Source of the DNA: Clostridiales bacterium
GTDB taxonomy: Bacteria > Bacillota > Clostridia > Peptostreptococcales > Anaerovoracaceae
NCBI GenBank assembly: GCA_009778415.1
Contig: WRJV01000336.1
Location: 1 to 20,832 of the forward strand
Direction: 5' to 3'
DNA: 20,832 nucleotides
Shown: piece after piece, positions 7,585 through 16,055 of the stretch
How positions within the stretch are numbered: position 1 is the stretch's first letter
How the letters are laid out: each line of letters opens with the position of its first letter
Position numbers and translations under genes: made by a program
Notes under the pieces: model-generated
What the model was told of the DNA's origin: nothing
The model's input: only the letters and a program-made list of their open reading frames with translations
The model's database searches: none

Positions 7585-8580
7585 TCATGCAATAGTTGCG
7601 ACTATAACTGCTTTTATGGTGTGCATCCTGTTCTCCGCTTCGTCAAACACCTTTGAATGCCTGCTCCTGAACACCTCGTCCGTCACTTCCCTGATGTCGT
7701 GCCCCAGCTCCATCTGGGTTTTCGCCATTGTGGTCTCAAAATCATGGAACGACGGCAAGCAGTGCAGGAAGACTACATCGCTGTTTCCGGTGGCTTTTAT
7801 CAAGTCCATAGTAACCTTGTACGGAGTCAAGAGCTTGACCCTCTCGGGGATTTGGGCTTCTTCGCCCATGGAAGCCCACACGTCCGTGTAGAGCACGTCC
7901 GCGCCTTTCAGGCACTCGGCCCCGCTGCTGGTTTCAATTACGGCGCCCGTTTCCTCTGCCACTGCCCTGACTTTTGCCAGCACACCGCCGTCGATTCCCT
8001 TTATCAGCTCGTCCGGGCCGTATGCCACGTAATGCATGCCCATCTTGGCGCACCCGTACATCCATGCGTAGCTCATGTTGTTCCTTACGTCGCCGCAGAA
8101 GACCACTTTCACCTTGTTGAGCGGTTTTGCCACGTGCTCTTCTATCGTAAGCAGGTCGGCAAGTATCTGCGTGGGGTGGTCCACGTCCGTCAGCCCGTTC
8201 CATACAGGCACGCCGGAGAATTTCGCCAAGTCCTCGACGACGCTCTGGGCAAACCCCCTGTACTCTATACCGTCGTAAAACCTTCCCAGCACCTTGGCCG
8301 TGTCCTCAAGGGATTCTTTCTTTCCCATCTGCGAGCTTCCAGAGTCGAGGAACGTGACATGCCCCCCCTCTTCAAGGCAGGCGACCTCAAAGGCGCACCT
8401 GGTCCTCGTAGATGATTTTTCAAACAAAAGCACAACATTCTTTCCCTGTAAAAGATAATTGAAAATCCCGGCTCTTTTTTTTGCCTTCAGATCATGGGAA
8501 AGATCCAGCAGATACCTGATTTCTTCCGGAGTGAAATCCATCAGCGTCAAAAAACTTCTACCCTTCAAATTAACTGCCAT
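7585..8580 (-). CDS. arcB: Ornithine carbamoyltransferase (catabolic by context)
   Basis: It interconverts citrulline plus phosphate with ornithine plus carbamoyl phosphate. The product is 331 residues. The carbamoyl-phosphate-binding STRTR motif is at about 57-61, HPTQILADL is mid-protein, and the ornithine-site HCLP motif is near 270. AAGGAG precedes the ATG. Sequence motifs alone do not separate the catabolic ArcB from the anabolic ArgF; the immediate arcA-arcC neighbours make the catabolic role likely. It starts 41 bp after the rlmL stop, and I see no convincing promoter in that gap. Confidence 0.96.
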   Translation of the reverse strand: MAVNLKGRSFLTLMDFTPEEIRYLLDLSHDLKAKKRAGIFNYLLQGKNVVLLFEKSSTRTRCAFEVACLEEGGHVTFLDSGSSQMGKKESLEDTAKVLGRFYDGIEYRGFAQSVVEDLAKFSGVPVWNGLTDVDHPTQILADLLTIEEHVAKPLNKVKVVFCGDVRNNMSYAWMYGCAKMGMHYVAYGPDELIKGIDGGVLAKVRAVAEETGAVIETSSGAECLKGADVLYTDVWASMGEEAQIPERVKLLTPYKVTMDLIKATGNSDVVFLHCLPSFHDFETTMAKTQMELGHDIREVTDEVFRSRHSKVFDEAENRMHTIKAVIVATIA

Positions 8581-8621
8581 TTTTCCGTCTCCTTTACATG
8601 TTTTATTTATTTAAAAGCATA

Positions 8622-9761
8622 TCACTTTGATGTTTTTTCAATTTGCCCATGAAATTGATAGTAACATGTTTCCAGGCGCCCGTTGTAAAGCTTCCTTCTC
8701 CTGTCTGCCGGCCTACCAAAGGCGGAATTTTCAAAATTTTTATCAGATGTAACAACAAAAAACGACCATGTGGGGTCTTTTAGCGCAAGCCCCCTCAATG
8801 AACTGTAAATCCTGTCTATGTCTCTTTTTTCGCCAATCCTGCTGCCGTAGGGCGGGTTGATTATTACTATCCCGTTTTTCCTGTCAGCCCTAAGCGCGGA
8901 TATGTCCATTGCCGAAAAGCAGATGCAGTCGTCGACGCCCGCCTCGATGGCGTTTTCCTGGGCGGCTGATATGGCTTCGCGGGATATGTCTGAAGCGGTT
9001 ATGCTCAGGGCTGCTTCATGGTCGATGGCCTCGAATGCCTGCTTCCTTTCTTCTTTCCACACGCTTTCGGGAATCACGTCCCAATCCTCGCTGATGAACC
9101 TCCGGTTCAGCCCGGGCGCAATGTTTTTGCCGATCAGCGCCGCTTCTATGGGGATGGTCCCCGACCCGCAGCAGGGGTCGAAAAGCGCCCTGCCTTTCTT
9201 CCAAAAGGAAAGCTCCACCATTGCGGCAGCCAGCGTCTCCTTTATCGGTGCCCTGACGTCGCGTATCCTGTACCCACGCTTGTGCAGCCCGGCGCCTGTC
9301 GTGTCCACTGTAAGCGTGACCCTGTCTTTCAGCATGGTCGCCCTGACCGGGTAGTCTGCGCCTGATTCGGGGAACTGCTCAACGCAGTACGTCTCTTTCA
9401 GCTTGTCCACTATTGCTTTTTTTACTATGCTTTGGCACGCGGGCACGCTGTGCAGCTTTGATTTGACGGAGGTTCCCGAAACCGTGAACTTTCCGTCAGC
9501 CGGTATCCAATCTTCCCAAGGGAGGGCCTTTGTCTGTTGGTAGAGCTCTTCAAACTCAAGCGCATCGAACTCCCCCATCTTGACGAGCACCCTGTCCGCG
9601 CAACGAAGCCACAGGTTTGACCTTACGATCGCCCGCTCGTCGCCGCAATACGTGATTTTAGCGTCCTCGGACTTCAGCACCTTGTACCCAAGGGCTTCAA
9701 CTTCCCTTTTTACGACGGCTTCCAGGCCAAATGTTGCGGTCGCGATCAATTCCAGTTTCAT
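8622..9761 (-). CDS. rlmL: RlmL-type 23S rRNA guanine-N2 methyltransferase (THUMP domain)
   Basis: The product of 379 residues matches the short RlmL/YpsC-type enzymes of Gram-positive bacteria, which use S-adenosylmethionine to methylate a guanine of 23S rRNA. The N-terminal half (about 1-155) contains the THUMP RNA-binding region. The C-terminal half is a Rossmann methyltransferase with the SAM-binding motif DPCCGSGTIPIEAA and the catalytic NPPYGSRIG. Its ATG overlaps the mreB stop by one base (TAATG), a classic coupled junction with no strong ribosome site of its own. The exact modified base is inferred from the family, not shown here. Confidence 0.88.
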   Translation of the reverse strand: MKLELIATATFGLEAVVKREVEALGYKVLKSEDAKITYCGDERAIVRSNLWLRCADRVLVKMGEFDALEFEELYQQTKALPWEDWIPADGKFTVSGTSVKSKLHSVPACQSIVKKAIVDKLKETYCVEQFPESGADYPVRATMLKDRVTLTVDTTGAGLHKRGYRIRDVRAPIKETLAAAMVELSFWKKGRALFDPCCGSGTIPIEAALIGKNIAPGLNRRFISEDWDVIPESVWKEERKQAFEAIDHEAALSITASDISREAISAAQENAIEAGVDDCICFSAMDISALRADRKNGIVIINPPYGSRIGEKRDIDRIYSSLRGLALKDPTWSFFVVTSDKNFENSAFGRPADRRRKLYNGRLETCYYQFHGQIEKTSK

Positions 9762-10783
9762 TATACGTAAGGCTTTCTCTTGTTCATCTGGCTTCTTTCG
9801 ATCATGTCCATCGAATTAAGCGCCTTGCCAGTCCCTGTCGCGACGCATGATTTCGGGTCTTCGGCTATCGTGACCTTTATCCCCGTGCGTTCTTCGATCC
9901 TCAGATCCACGCCGTTTAGCAGCGCCCCGCCACCCGTTATGACTATCCCGGAATTGCTTATGTCCGCAGCTAGTTCCGGCGGGGTCCGCTCAAGCACTCC
10001 GTGTACGGCTTCGCATATGGTGGTGAGAGGTTCGTCCAGCGCCTCCATTATCTCTTTTGACGTCACCTCGATCGACTTGGGGAGCCCTGTGACCAGGTCC
10101 CTTCCCCTGCATTCCATCCTTATCAGCTCCTGCCTGGGGTACGCAGTGCCTATGTTCATTTTGACCTCTTCGGCAGTGCGTTCGCCGATGTAGAGCTTGT
10201 GTTCCCTGCGCATGTATTTTACAATGGCTTCGTCAAATTTGTCCCCTGCCACCTTAACCGACGAGTTCGCGACGATCCCGCCCAGCGAAATGACGGCAAT
10301 GTCTGTAGTGCCACCGCCTATGTCTATGACCATGACCCCGTCGGGCCTTGCAATGTCGATGCCGGCGCCCATTGCTGCGGCAATCGGCTCCTCCATCAGG
10401 AAGACGGCCTTGCCGCCCGCCTGCATAGCGGCCTCCCTCACTGCCCTCTTTTCAACTTCGGTTACCCCGCTGGGCACGCAAACCATTATCCTGGGCTTGA
10501 AGAACTTGCTGCTCTTGCAGACTTTTCGGATAAAATACTTGAGCATCCGCTCGGTGATGTCATAGTCGGAAATGACCCCGTCACGAAGAGGCCTGACCGC
10601 GATGATGTTTGCGGGAGTCCTCCCCAGCATCTGCCTTGCCTCTTCCCCGACAGCCTTGATCTGGTTGTCGTCCTTATTGATTGCCACTACCGACGGCTCG
10701 CTTAAAACGACGCCTTTACCTTTTATGTAAACGAGTACATTAGCTGTACCGAGGTCGATTCCCACCTCGTCCGCAAATCCCAT
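9761..10783 (-). CDS. mreB: Rod-shape-determining actin homologue MreB/Mbl
   Basis: It forms membrane-associated ATP-dependent filaments that guide cell-wall synthesis in rod-shaped cells. The product is 340 residues, the usual length. Actin-fold motifs are intact: phosphate 1 GIDLGTANVLVY at the N-terminus, phosphate 2 VMVIDIGGGTTDIAVISLGG near 160, and adenosine motif SGIVITGGGALLNGVD near 285. The ATG at 10783 (MGFADEVGIDLG) follows AAAGGAG; an in-frame upstream start at 10816 would add 11 atypical residues. The usual partners mreC, mreD and minCD are absent. Assignment between MreB and Mbl paralogues is not possible from this window. Confidence 0.95.
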   Translation of the reverse strand: MGFADEVGIDLGTANVLVYIKGKGVVLSEPSVVAINKDDNQIKAVGEEARQMLGRTPANIIAVRPLRDGVISDYDITERMLKYFIRKVCKSSKFFKPRIMVCVPSGVTEVEKRAVREAAMQAGGKAVFLMEEPIAAAMGAGIDIARPDGVMVIDIGGGTTDIAVISLGGIVANSSVKVAGDKFDEAIVKYMRREHKLYIGERTAEEVKMNIGTAYPRQELIRMECRGRDLVTGLPKSIEVTSKEIMEALDEPLTTICEAVHGVLERTPPELAADISNSGIVITGGGALLNGVDLRIEERTGIKVTIAEDPKSCVATGTGKALNSMDMIERSQMNKRKPYV

Positions 10784-10838
10784 ACCATGCTCTCCTTTTC
10801 TTTCACCAAACAACAAGGCTTGCTCTTATCAGGCCTTA

Positions 10839-10867
10839 ATTATATCTTATTTCCGCTGTTTTTTCAA
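10839..10867 (-). promoter_or_regulatory. Sigma-A promoter of mreB (and possibly rlmL-arcBAC)
   Basis: TTGAAA, a 17-bp spacer and a perfect TATAAT on the minus strand. The start point would be near 10832, giving a leader of about 50 bases to the mreB ATG. It is the best promoter in the window and could drive all five genes to 5376, since downstream gaps are at most 41 bp. An 8-bp inverted repeat (GGCCTTAA ... TTAAGGCC, 10832-10839 and 10887-10894) brackets it. Confidence 0.78.
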
Positions 10868-10929
10868 TCGTATTTTTGTCGTCCTCTTAAGGCCGTGAAA
10901 ATTCAGGCATGAAAGGTTGCACGGAATAA

Positions 10930-11625
10930 TCAGCCAAGGTACGCTTTTTTCACCGCTTCGTCGTTCAGAAGCTCCTTACCGACGCCCTTCATCGTCAAGC
11001 GGCCGGTCTCCAGCACGTATGCTGTGTCTGCCGTGTGCAGGGCTATGTTGGCGTTCTGCTCAATGAGCAGGATGGTTACGCCCTGACGGTTTATCTCTTT
11101 TATTATCTCGAATATGCCCCTGACGATTATCGGCGCCAGCCCAAGGGAAGGCTCGTCCATCATCATGAGCTTGGGGCGGCTCATCAGCGCGCGCCCGACT
11201 GCAAGCATCTGCTGCTCGCCCCCGGACAGAGTGCCCGCCAGCTGCCATGAACGCTCTCGCAAACGCGGAAACAGGTCGTAGACCCACTGGATGTCGTCCT
11301 TCAGGTTGTCCTTGCGCAGGTAGGCGCCCATTTTCAGGTTTTCAAGCACGGTCAAATCCGGGAACACTCGGCGGCCCTCCGGCACCATGGTGATGCCCTT
11401 GGCGACTATGCTGTGGGAAGGCAGAGCGGTGATCTCTTCGTCCAAAAAGTATATGTGGCCGGCCGCAGGCCTGACAAGCCCCGCGACAGCCCTGAGCGTG
11501 GTGGACTTTCCTGCCCCGTTTGCCCCGATCAGCGTGACGATCTCCTTTTCAGGCACTTCGATGGTGATGCCCTTGACAGCCTCTATCCCGCCGTAGTTGA
11601 CCCGCAGGTCCTCAATCCTCAGCAT
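10930..11625 (-). CDS. livF: Branched-chain amino acid ABC transporter ATP-binding protein LivF
   Basis: This is one of the two cytoplasmic ATPases of a Liv/HAAT-family importer. The product is 231 residues, typical for LivF. Walker A is GANGAGKST (34-42), the signature is LSGGEQQMLAVGRALM, Walker B is LMMMDEPSLGLAP, and the downstream segment is LLIEQN. ATG at 11625 is chosen because GGGGGTGG lies 6 bases upstream; an in-frame TTG at 11631 is less likely. It overlaps livG by 14 bp and is the last gene of the liv operon. No intrinsic terminator is evident before the mreB promoter. Confidence 0.95.
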   Translation of the reverse strand: MLRIEDLRVNYGGIEAVKGITIEVPEKEIVTLIGANGAGKSTTLRAVAGLVRPAAGHIYFLDEEITALPSHSIVAKGITMVPEGRRVFPDLTVLENLKMGAYLRKDNLKDDIQWVYDLFPRLRERSWQLAGTLSGGEQQMLAVGRALMSRPKLMMMDEPSLGLAPIIVRGIFEIIKEINRQGVTILLIEQNANIALHTADTAYVLETGRLTMKGVGKELLNDEAVKKAYLG

Positions 11626-12460
11626 CTTCAACCACCCCCAAATACGCGTCTATGACCTTCTGGTCGTTTTGGACCTCCGACGGGGTCCCATGGGAAATCT
11701 GCTTCCCGAAGTCGAGGACGTAAATCCTGTCGGAAATCTTCATTACCAGGTCCATGTGGTGCTCAATCATGAACACTGTCAGCTTGTACTCTTCCCTGAT
11801 CTGCCTGATGAAGCTGGTCAGTTCCATCGTCTCCTGCGGGTTCATGCCGGCGGCCGGCTCGTCCAGCAGTATTATGGACGGCTCCGTCGCCAGCGCCCTG
11901 GCTATCTCAAGCCGCCTCTGAAGGCCGTAGGGCAGGCTGGAAGCTATGCTGTCCTTGAGGTGGACCAAGTTCTGCTCTTCAAGCAGCGCCATCGCCTCGT
12001 CCCTCATGCGCCGTTCCTCTTTGGCGTTTAGCCTGAATGTAGCCGAGAACACGTTTTGCCTGGCCCGCATGTGTTTTGCTATAAGCACGTTCTCGTAGAC
12101 TGTAAGCGCCTTGAACAGCCGTATGTTCTGAAACGTTCGCGCAATCCCCCTGTAGGTGATCCTGTCCGGGGTATGGCTCACCACGTTGGTGTATTTGCCG
12201 TCGTTCTCCCCCTTGTACAGTGCTTTCATCTTGCCCTGCGGGTGGTTTTCAACTATGACTTCCCCGTGAAGGCTGACCCTCCCGTTCGTAGGCTCGTACA
12301 CGCCGGTAATGCAGTTGAACGCCGTTGTCTTGCCTGCCCCGTTGGGCCCTATCAGCGCCACGATTTCGTCTTTGTTCACTTCCATCGAGAAGTTGTCCAG
12401 CGCAACTACCCCGCCGAACTGCATGGTGACGTCTTCTAGCCGCAGTACGTTCTCAGCCAT
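11612..12460 (-). CDS. livG: Branched-chain amino acid ABC transporter ATP-binding protein LivG
   Basis: The second ATPase subunit, 282 residues. Walker A is GPNGAGKTT (38-46), the Q-loop follows in GIARTFQNIRLF, the signature region is the LivG-type YGLQRRLEIARAL, Walker B is IILLDEPAAGM, and the H-loop is MIEHHMD. About 28 extra residues (roughly 69-97, rich in Lys, Gly and Asn) sit between the Walker A domain and the Q-loop, making it longer than the usual 250-260. ATG at 12460 follows AGGTGA; a GTG at 12469 is the alternative. It overlaps livM by 8 bp. Confidence 0.95.
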   Translation of the reverse strand: MAENVLRLEDVTMQFGGVVALDNFSMEVNKDEIVALIGPNGAGKTTAFNCITGVYEPTNGRVSLHGEVIVENHPQGKMKALYKGENDGKYTNVVSHTPDRITYRGIARTFQNIRLFKALTVYENVLIAKHMRARQNVFSATFRLNAKEERRMRDEAMALLEEQNLVHLKDSIASSLPYGLQRRLEIARALATEPSIILLDEPAAGMNPQETMELTSFIRQIREEYKLTVFMIEHHMDLVMKISDRIYVLDFGKQISHGTPSEVQNDQKVIDAYLGVVEDAED

Positions 12461-13622
12461 TTGCCTCACCTGCTTTCGGTTTTTGTGTTGTAAGCTTGTC
12501 CTTTATCCACTTGACATAATACGGGAGTTCCTTGTCGCCCATGAGCCCTCTGCGGAAGAATAGGATGACCAGCATGATGCCAACTGAGAATATGACTAGG
12601 CGGAACCCGTTTCGGAAAATGCCGGGTGCAAATATCCCCAAGAACCTGCCTGAATCGAGGCCCCTCAGCCACCACTCCGACGCAAAAATGAAGAATACTG
12701 CTGCTATGCAGCTGCCTGACACGGAACCTATCCCGCCGAGCACCACTATCAATAGTATCTCGAACGTCATGTTTGACTTGAAGTTGTTGGCCTGCACAGT
12801 GTTGGCGAACATCGCAAGCATCGCGCCGCCCACGCCTGCAAAGAAGCTGCTGATGCAGAAAGCGATCTGTTTGTGCTTGTAGAGGTTGATCCCCATGGCT
12901 TCAGCCGCCACCTCGTCCTCCCGGATTGCTTTGAAAGCCCTCCCATAAGAGGAATTGATCAGCATCACGATGATGCCAATGCAGACAACTGCCAGCAGCA
13001 CAGCGACGAAAGTGCTTATGTTGATAGCAGCATCGCCCGTCCCGATTTTGAAATCGCTGAGGCGAACGTAGCTTTTCAGCGGGTTGGCAGCGTTTGTCAC
13101 CGGCCCCAGCATGCGCCACTGGAAGATTGCGCGGATTATCTCGGCAAAGCCCAATGTGGCTATGGCGAGGTAGTCGCTCTTCAGCCTCAACACAGGGAAG
13201 CCGATGAGGTAGGCCACACCCGCAGCCACCAGGCCGCCAAGGATAATGGCCAAAAGTACGCCGACGAGCCATCCAACGCTGCCCAAAGCGCCTCCCAGCG
13301 TCTCCGGGAGCGAAACATTGACCACTTGGTCGAAATAGTAGTATACGGAATCCCGTCTCTCGCTTTCGATCGTGAAGATTGCGTAGGTGTATGCCCCCAT
13401 CAGCATAAATCCCGCTTGTCCTAGGGAAAATAAGCCTGTAAACCCGTTGAGCAGGTTCATCGAAACCGCCACCAACGCGTACACCGCACTCTTTTTGGTC
13501 ACCGTCAGCAGCATCGCCATCGTGTCAGTGGGTTTGATTACCTGTTCAAGGAAAATAACTAAAGCAAACAGGGCTAGCAGAAACACTACTGAGGTTAAAT
13601 TTTGAATTCTCTTGTTTTCCAT
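12453..13622 (-). CDS. livM: Branched-chain amino acid ABC transporter permease LivM
   Basis: An integral membrane permease subunit of 389 residues with about nine or ten hydrophobic segments. Family landmarks are MNLLNGFTGLFSLGQAGFMLMGAYTYA near the N-terminus, GRAFKAIREDEVAAEAMGINLYKHK (the cytoplasmic coupling loop that meets the ATPases) and VVLGGIGSVSGSCIAA. Roughly 35 residues of charged and aromatic sequence (ESERRDSVYYYFDQ) form an extended extracytoplasmic loop. GGGAGGTG precedes the ATG. The gene lies 12 bp after livH. Confidence 0.94.
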   Translation of the reverse strand: MENKRIQNLTSVVFLLALFALVIFLEQVIKPTDTMAMLLTVTKKSAVYALVAVSMNLLNGFTGLFSLGQAGFMLMGAYTYAIFTIESERRDSVYYYFDQVVNVSLPETLGGALGSVGWLVGVLLAIILGGLVAAGVAYLIGFPVLRLKSDYLAIATLGFAEIIRAIFQWRMLGPVTNAANPLKSYVRLSDFKIGTGDAAINISTFVAVLLAVVCIGIIVMLINSSYGRAFKAIREDEVAAEAMGINLYKHKQIAFCISSFFAGVGGAMLAMFANTVQANNFKSNMTFEILLIVVLGGIGSVSGSCIAAVFFIFASEWWLRGLDSGRFLGIFAPGIFRNGFRLVIFSVGIMLVILFFRRGLMGDKELPYYVKWIKDKLTTQKPKAGEANG

Positions 13623-13634
13623 CAGCGCACCTCC

Positions 13635-14567
13635 CTAGACCTTGTCTGCGATCTTCTCGCCCAAAAGCCCGGTGGGCTTGAAGACAAGTATCAGGATCAG
13701 CAGAACGAAAGTGAAAGCGTCGGAGAACGTGGCAAGCTCAAGGGGCGACTGCAGCAAGCCCGTGTTGACCAGAATGGTGTCCAGCCCTTTTATTAAGCTC
13801 TCGCAGATGCCGATGACAAAACCCCCCAGCACTGCGCCGGGGATGGAGCCTATGCCTCCGAACACGGCTGCCACGAAGGCTTTCATGCCCGGCATGGCGC
13901 CGGCGGTGGGTATTACGCCCGGGTAGTTGGTAAAGAACAGCATCGACCCGATGCCGGCCAAAAACGAACCGATGATGAACGTCATCGAAATGACGGAATC
14001 GACCTTGATCCCCATCAGCCGGCTTGTCTCAAAGTCTTTGGCCACAGCCCGCATGGCAGTGCCGATCTTGGTGCGCTGGATGAACATAACCAAAATGACA
14101 ACCAGCGCTATGGTAAGGAACGGCGTTACGACCGTCACCCTTTTGGTCGTTGCCTCAAGAACAGTGATTGAATCGGACAGCCACGGGATAGAAGGGTAGT
14201 TCTTGTTCAGCCCGCCTGTTATGTAAAGCGCCAAGTTCTGGAGCGTGTAGCTCACGGCGATTGCCGATACCATGACAGACATGCGCGGTGCGCTGCGCAG
14301 CGGCCTGTACGCGACCCTCTCTATGGCAAACCCCAGCAGCACCGTAAGGGCTACAACCAATGGGATTGCTATGTAGAGCGGTATCTGAAATGTTGTCACG
14401 GCATAAACCATACACAATGCGCTCACCATAAACACGTCCGCGTGGGCGAAGTTGATCAGCCTCAGTATGCCGTAGACCATGGTGTAACCTATTGCGATGA
14501 GGGCGTACTGCCCCCCTACCGATATTCCAGACAACAGGTATGGTAGAGTTGTGTTAAATAAAACCAA
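13635..14567 (-). CDS. livH: Branched-chain amino acid ABC transporter permease LivH
   Basis: The partner permease, 310 residues with about eight hydrophobic segments. Landmarks are SVGGQYALIAIGYTMVYGILRLINFAHADVFM at the N-terminus, GTAMRAVAKDFETSRLMGI (coupling loop), AAVFGGIGSIPGAVLGG and the C-terminal FKPTGLLGEKIADKV. The start is TTG, about 10 bases after AAGGAG; no ATG fits better. It is separated from livK by 120 bp containing a strong hairpin. Substrate preference within the amino acid class cannot be read from the permease. Confidence 0.94.
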   Translation of the reverse strand: MVLFNTTLPYLLSGISVGGQYALIAIGYTMVYGILRLINFAHADVFMVSALCMVYAVTTFQIPLYIAIPLVVALTVLLGFAIERVAYRPLRSAPRMSVMVSAIAVSYTLQNLALYITGGLNKNYPSIPWLSDSITVLEATTKRVTVVTPFLTIALVVILVMFIQRTKIGTAMRAVAKDFETSRLMGIKVDSVISMTFIIGSFLAGIGSMLFFTNYPGVIPTAGAMPGMKAFVAAVFGGIGSIPGAVLGGFVIGICESLIKGLDTILVNTGLLQSPLELATFSDAFTFVLLILILVFKPTGLLGEKIADKV

Positions 14568-14618
14568 GAAATCTCGTCTCCTTGCTATTAATCATTTAAA
14601 AAAGGTATAATAATGGCA

Positions 14619-14644
14619 CTGGCGAAGGCCAAGGCCCTCGCCAG
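14619..14644 (-). promoter_or_regulatory. Strong intercistronic hairpin between livK and livH
   Basis: A 26-bp inverted repeat (CTGGCGAGGGCC, TT, GGCCTTCGCCAG on the minus strand) can form an 11-12-bp GC-rich stem with one G-U pair and a tiny loop. A T run follows only about 15 bases later, so it is not a textbook terminator. It more likely acts as a partial terminator or as a 3' stabiliser of the livK message. That would give more binding protein than permease, a common arrangement in ABC importer operons. Confidence 0.7.
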
Positions 14645-14687
14645 ACTTGCTGTCATTTATCCTGACGCGGGAAGTTGCTATAGGTTA

Positions 14688-15887
14688 TTAGTTGACGCCC
14701 TGCTGCTTGATGAATACCCATTCGCCTGAACTGGTGTCGCATCTTTTCACAAAAGCCACGCTGCGCACTGCGTCGCCGTTGACTGTGTCGAAAGCGATGG
14801 CGCCGGACACGCCGTCATAGGTCACTCCGCCTAAAATTGCCAGCACGTCCCCCGGTTTGGTGGAGCCGGCTACCTTCAAGGCTTCCAATGCCAAATAGTA
14901 TGCGTCGTAGCCCATTGCCGAAACGGCTGCTATCATGTCGTCGCCGCCGTTGTTTGCTTTGGCCGTTGCGTCGCTGTTGATCCAGTTTTTAATCCCTGCG
15001 TCGAATGAAGGCGCACCGCCCTCCTGGTAGAACGTCGTCACGAAGATTTCCACATTTTTGCCTTTCGCAGCGTTGAGGATGACGTTTGAGTCCCACGTGT
15101 CGCCGGCCAGGATGGGCATGTCGAGCCCCTGCGAAGCGACTTGGTCGATGATCAGCGCCGCCGCTTCTGTTGAAACCGGCGAGAAGAACACGTCAGCCCC
15201 GTAAGCCTTTGCGTTTGCTACATAGGTGCTGTAGTCATTGGTGCCCTCGGGGAACATCTCATAGCGGCAGTTGGCTTCTCCGAACGCATCCATGAAGAAG
15301 TTGCAGAGCCCGCCTGAATAGTCGTCGCCCAGCTTAGCAAGGCAGTACGCTTTGCTCGCTTTGAATTGATCCTTTGCGAAATTTGCCAAAACGGTCCCCT
15401 GGAACGGGTCCAGGAAGCAGATGCGGAAATAGTGGCTGTTGCCCGCTGTCACCGCCGGGTTTGTGCAGGTGACGCCGACTACCGGCATGCCTGCGTCTTT
15501 GAAGGTGTCGGATGCGGCGATTGACACGCCGGAGCCGTACGAACCCAGCACTATGGAACAACCTTTGGAAATAAGCGTCTGGGCTGCGGACGGCGCCTTG
15601 TCGTTGGCAGACTGGTTGTCGGCATACTCGAGTACAACCTCGTATGTCGTACCGGCAATGTCTACCGTTGGCGTCACTACGTTTGCATATTGCATGCCCA
15701 GAATCTCCTGCTTGCCGCCGGCGCCGTTGTCGCCGGACTGTGGCTCGAACACGCCGATCCTGACTATCGGAAGATCGGTGTCACCGTCATCGGCAGCACC
15801 TTGGTCGTTGCCGGAATTGCCGCCGCACCCTGCAAACAGCGTCAGCACGAGCATGCAAGCAAATAAAATTGTTAGAAACTTTCTCAT
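14688..15887 (-). CDS. livK: Branched-chain amino acid ABC transporter substrate-binding lipoprotein
   Basis: The extracytoplasmic receptor of the Liv importer, 399 residues, type I periplasmic-binding fold (Peripla_BP_6). The N-terminus is a lipoprotein signal with lipobox LFAGC, so C21 would be lipidated. A Gly/Asn/Asp-rich linker follows. Core motifs include VRIGVFEPQSGDNGAGGKQ, VVGVTCTNPAVT and YSGGLCNFFMDAFGE. GGAGGAG precedes the ATG by about five bases. It is the first gene of the operon. The ligand could be Leu/Ile/Val or another amino acid or amide, since this family has broad specificity. Confidence 0.94.
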   Translation of the reverse strand: MRKFLTILFACMLVLTLFAGCGGNSGNDQGAADDGDTDLPIVRIGVFEPQSGDNGAGGKQEILGMQYANVVTPTVDIAGTTYEVVLEYADNQSANDKAPSAAQTLISKGCSIVLGSYGSGVSIAASDTFKDAGMPVVGVTCTNPAVTAGNSHYFRICFLDPFQGTVLANFAKDQFKASKAYCLAKLGDDYSGGLCNFFMDAFGEANCRYEMFPEGTNDYSTYVANAKAYGADVFFSPVSTEAAALIIDQVASQGLDMPILAGDTWDSNVILNAAKGKNVEIFVTTFYQEGGAPSFDAGIKNWINSDATAKANNGGDDMIAAVSAMGYDAYYLALEALKVAGSTKPGDVLAILGGVTYDGVSGAIAFDTVNGDAVRSVAFVKRCDTSSGEWVFIKQQGVN

Positions 15888-15970
15888 ATAAACTCCTCCA
15901 TTATAATATGATAATATAGTAAAACTTAACCAAAACGCCCATGTTCCAAAATGAACGTTTCGGCTGCTAT

Positions 15971-15999
15971 ATTATAACAACTTCCAGGAGAAAATGCAA
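15971..15999 (-). promoter_or_regulatory. Sigma-A promoter of the liv operon
   Basis: On the minus strand TTGCAT, 17 bp, and TATAAT preceded by TGT (extended -10). The leader to livK would be about 75-80 bases. A second TATAAT immediately before the livK ribosome site is too close to serve as a normal promoter. Confidence 0.62.
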
Positions 16000-16055
16000 C
16001 AAGAAAATTCTGAATGAATTTTTTGTTTTTTCAACTGATTTTCATTGGTTGTTTT

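Noticed and set aside
8581..8621. Possible arcB promoter and ArgR-type operator
   Set aside because: No -35/-10 pair at acceptable spacing and no TGAAT...ATTCA-like box was found.
10895..10929. Possible terminator after livF (CCGTG ... CACGG)
   Set aside because: The loop would be over 20 bases with a 5-bp stem and no adjacent T run.
16004..16022. Small AT-only hairpin (7-bp stem AAAATTC/GAATTTT) after the MEMO gene, considered as a terminator
   Set aside because: The stem has only one G-C pair and is followed on the minus strand by only a short T run broken by C and G, so it is too weak to call. Transcripts may run on into the liv promoter region.
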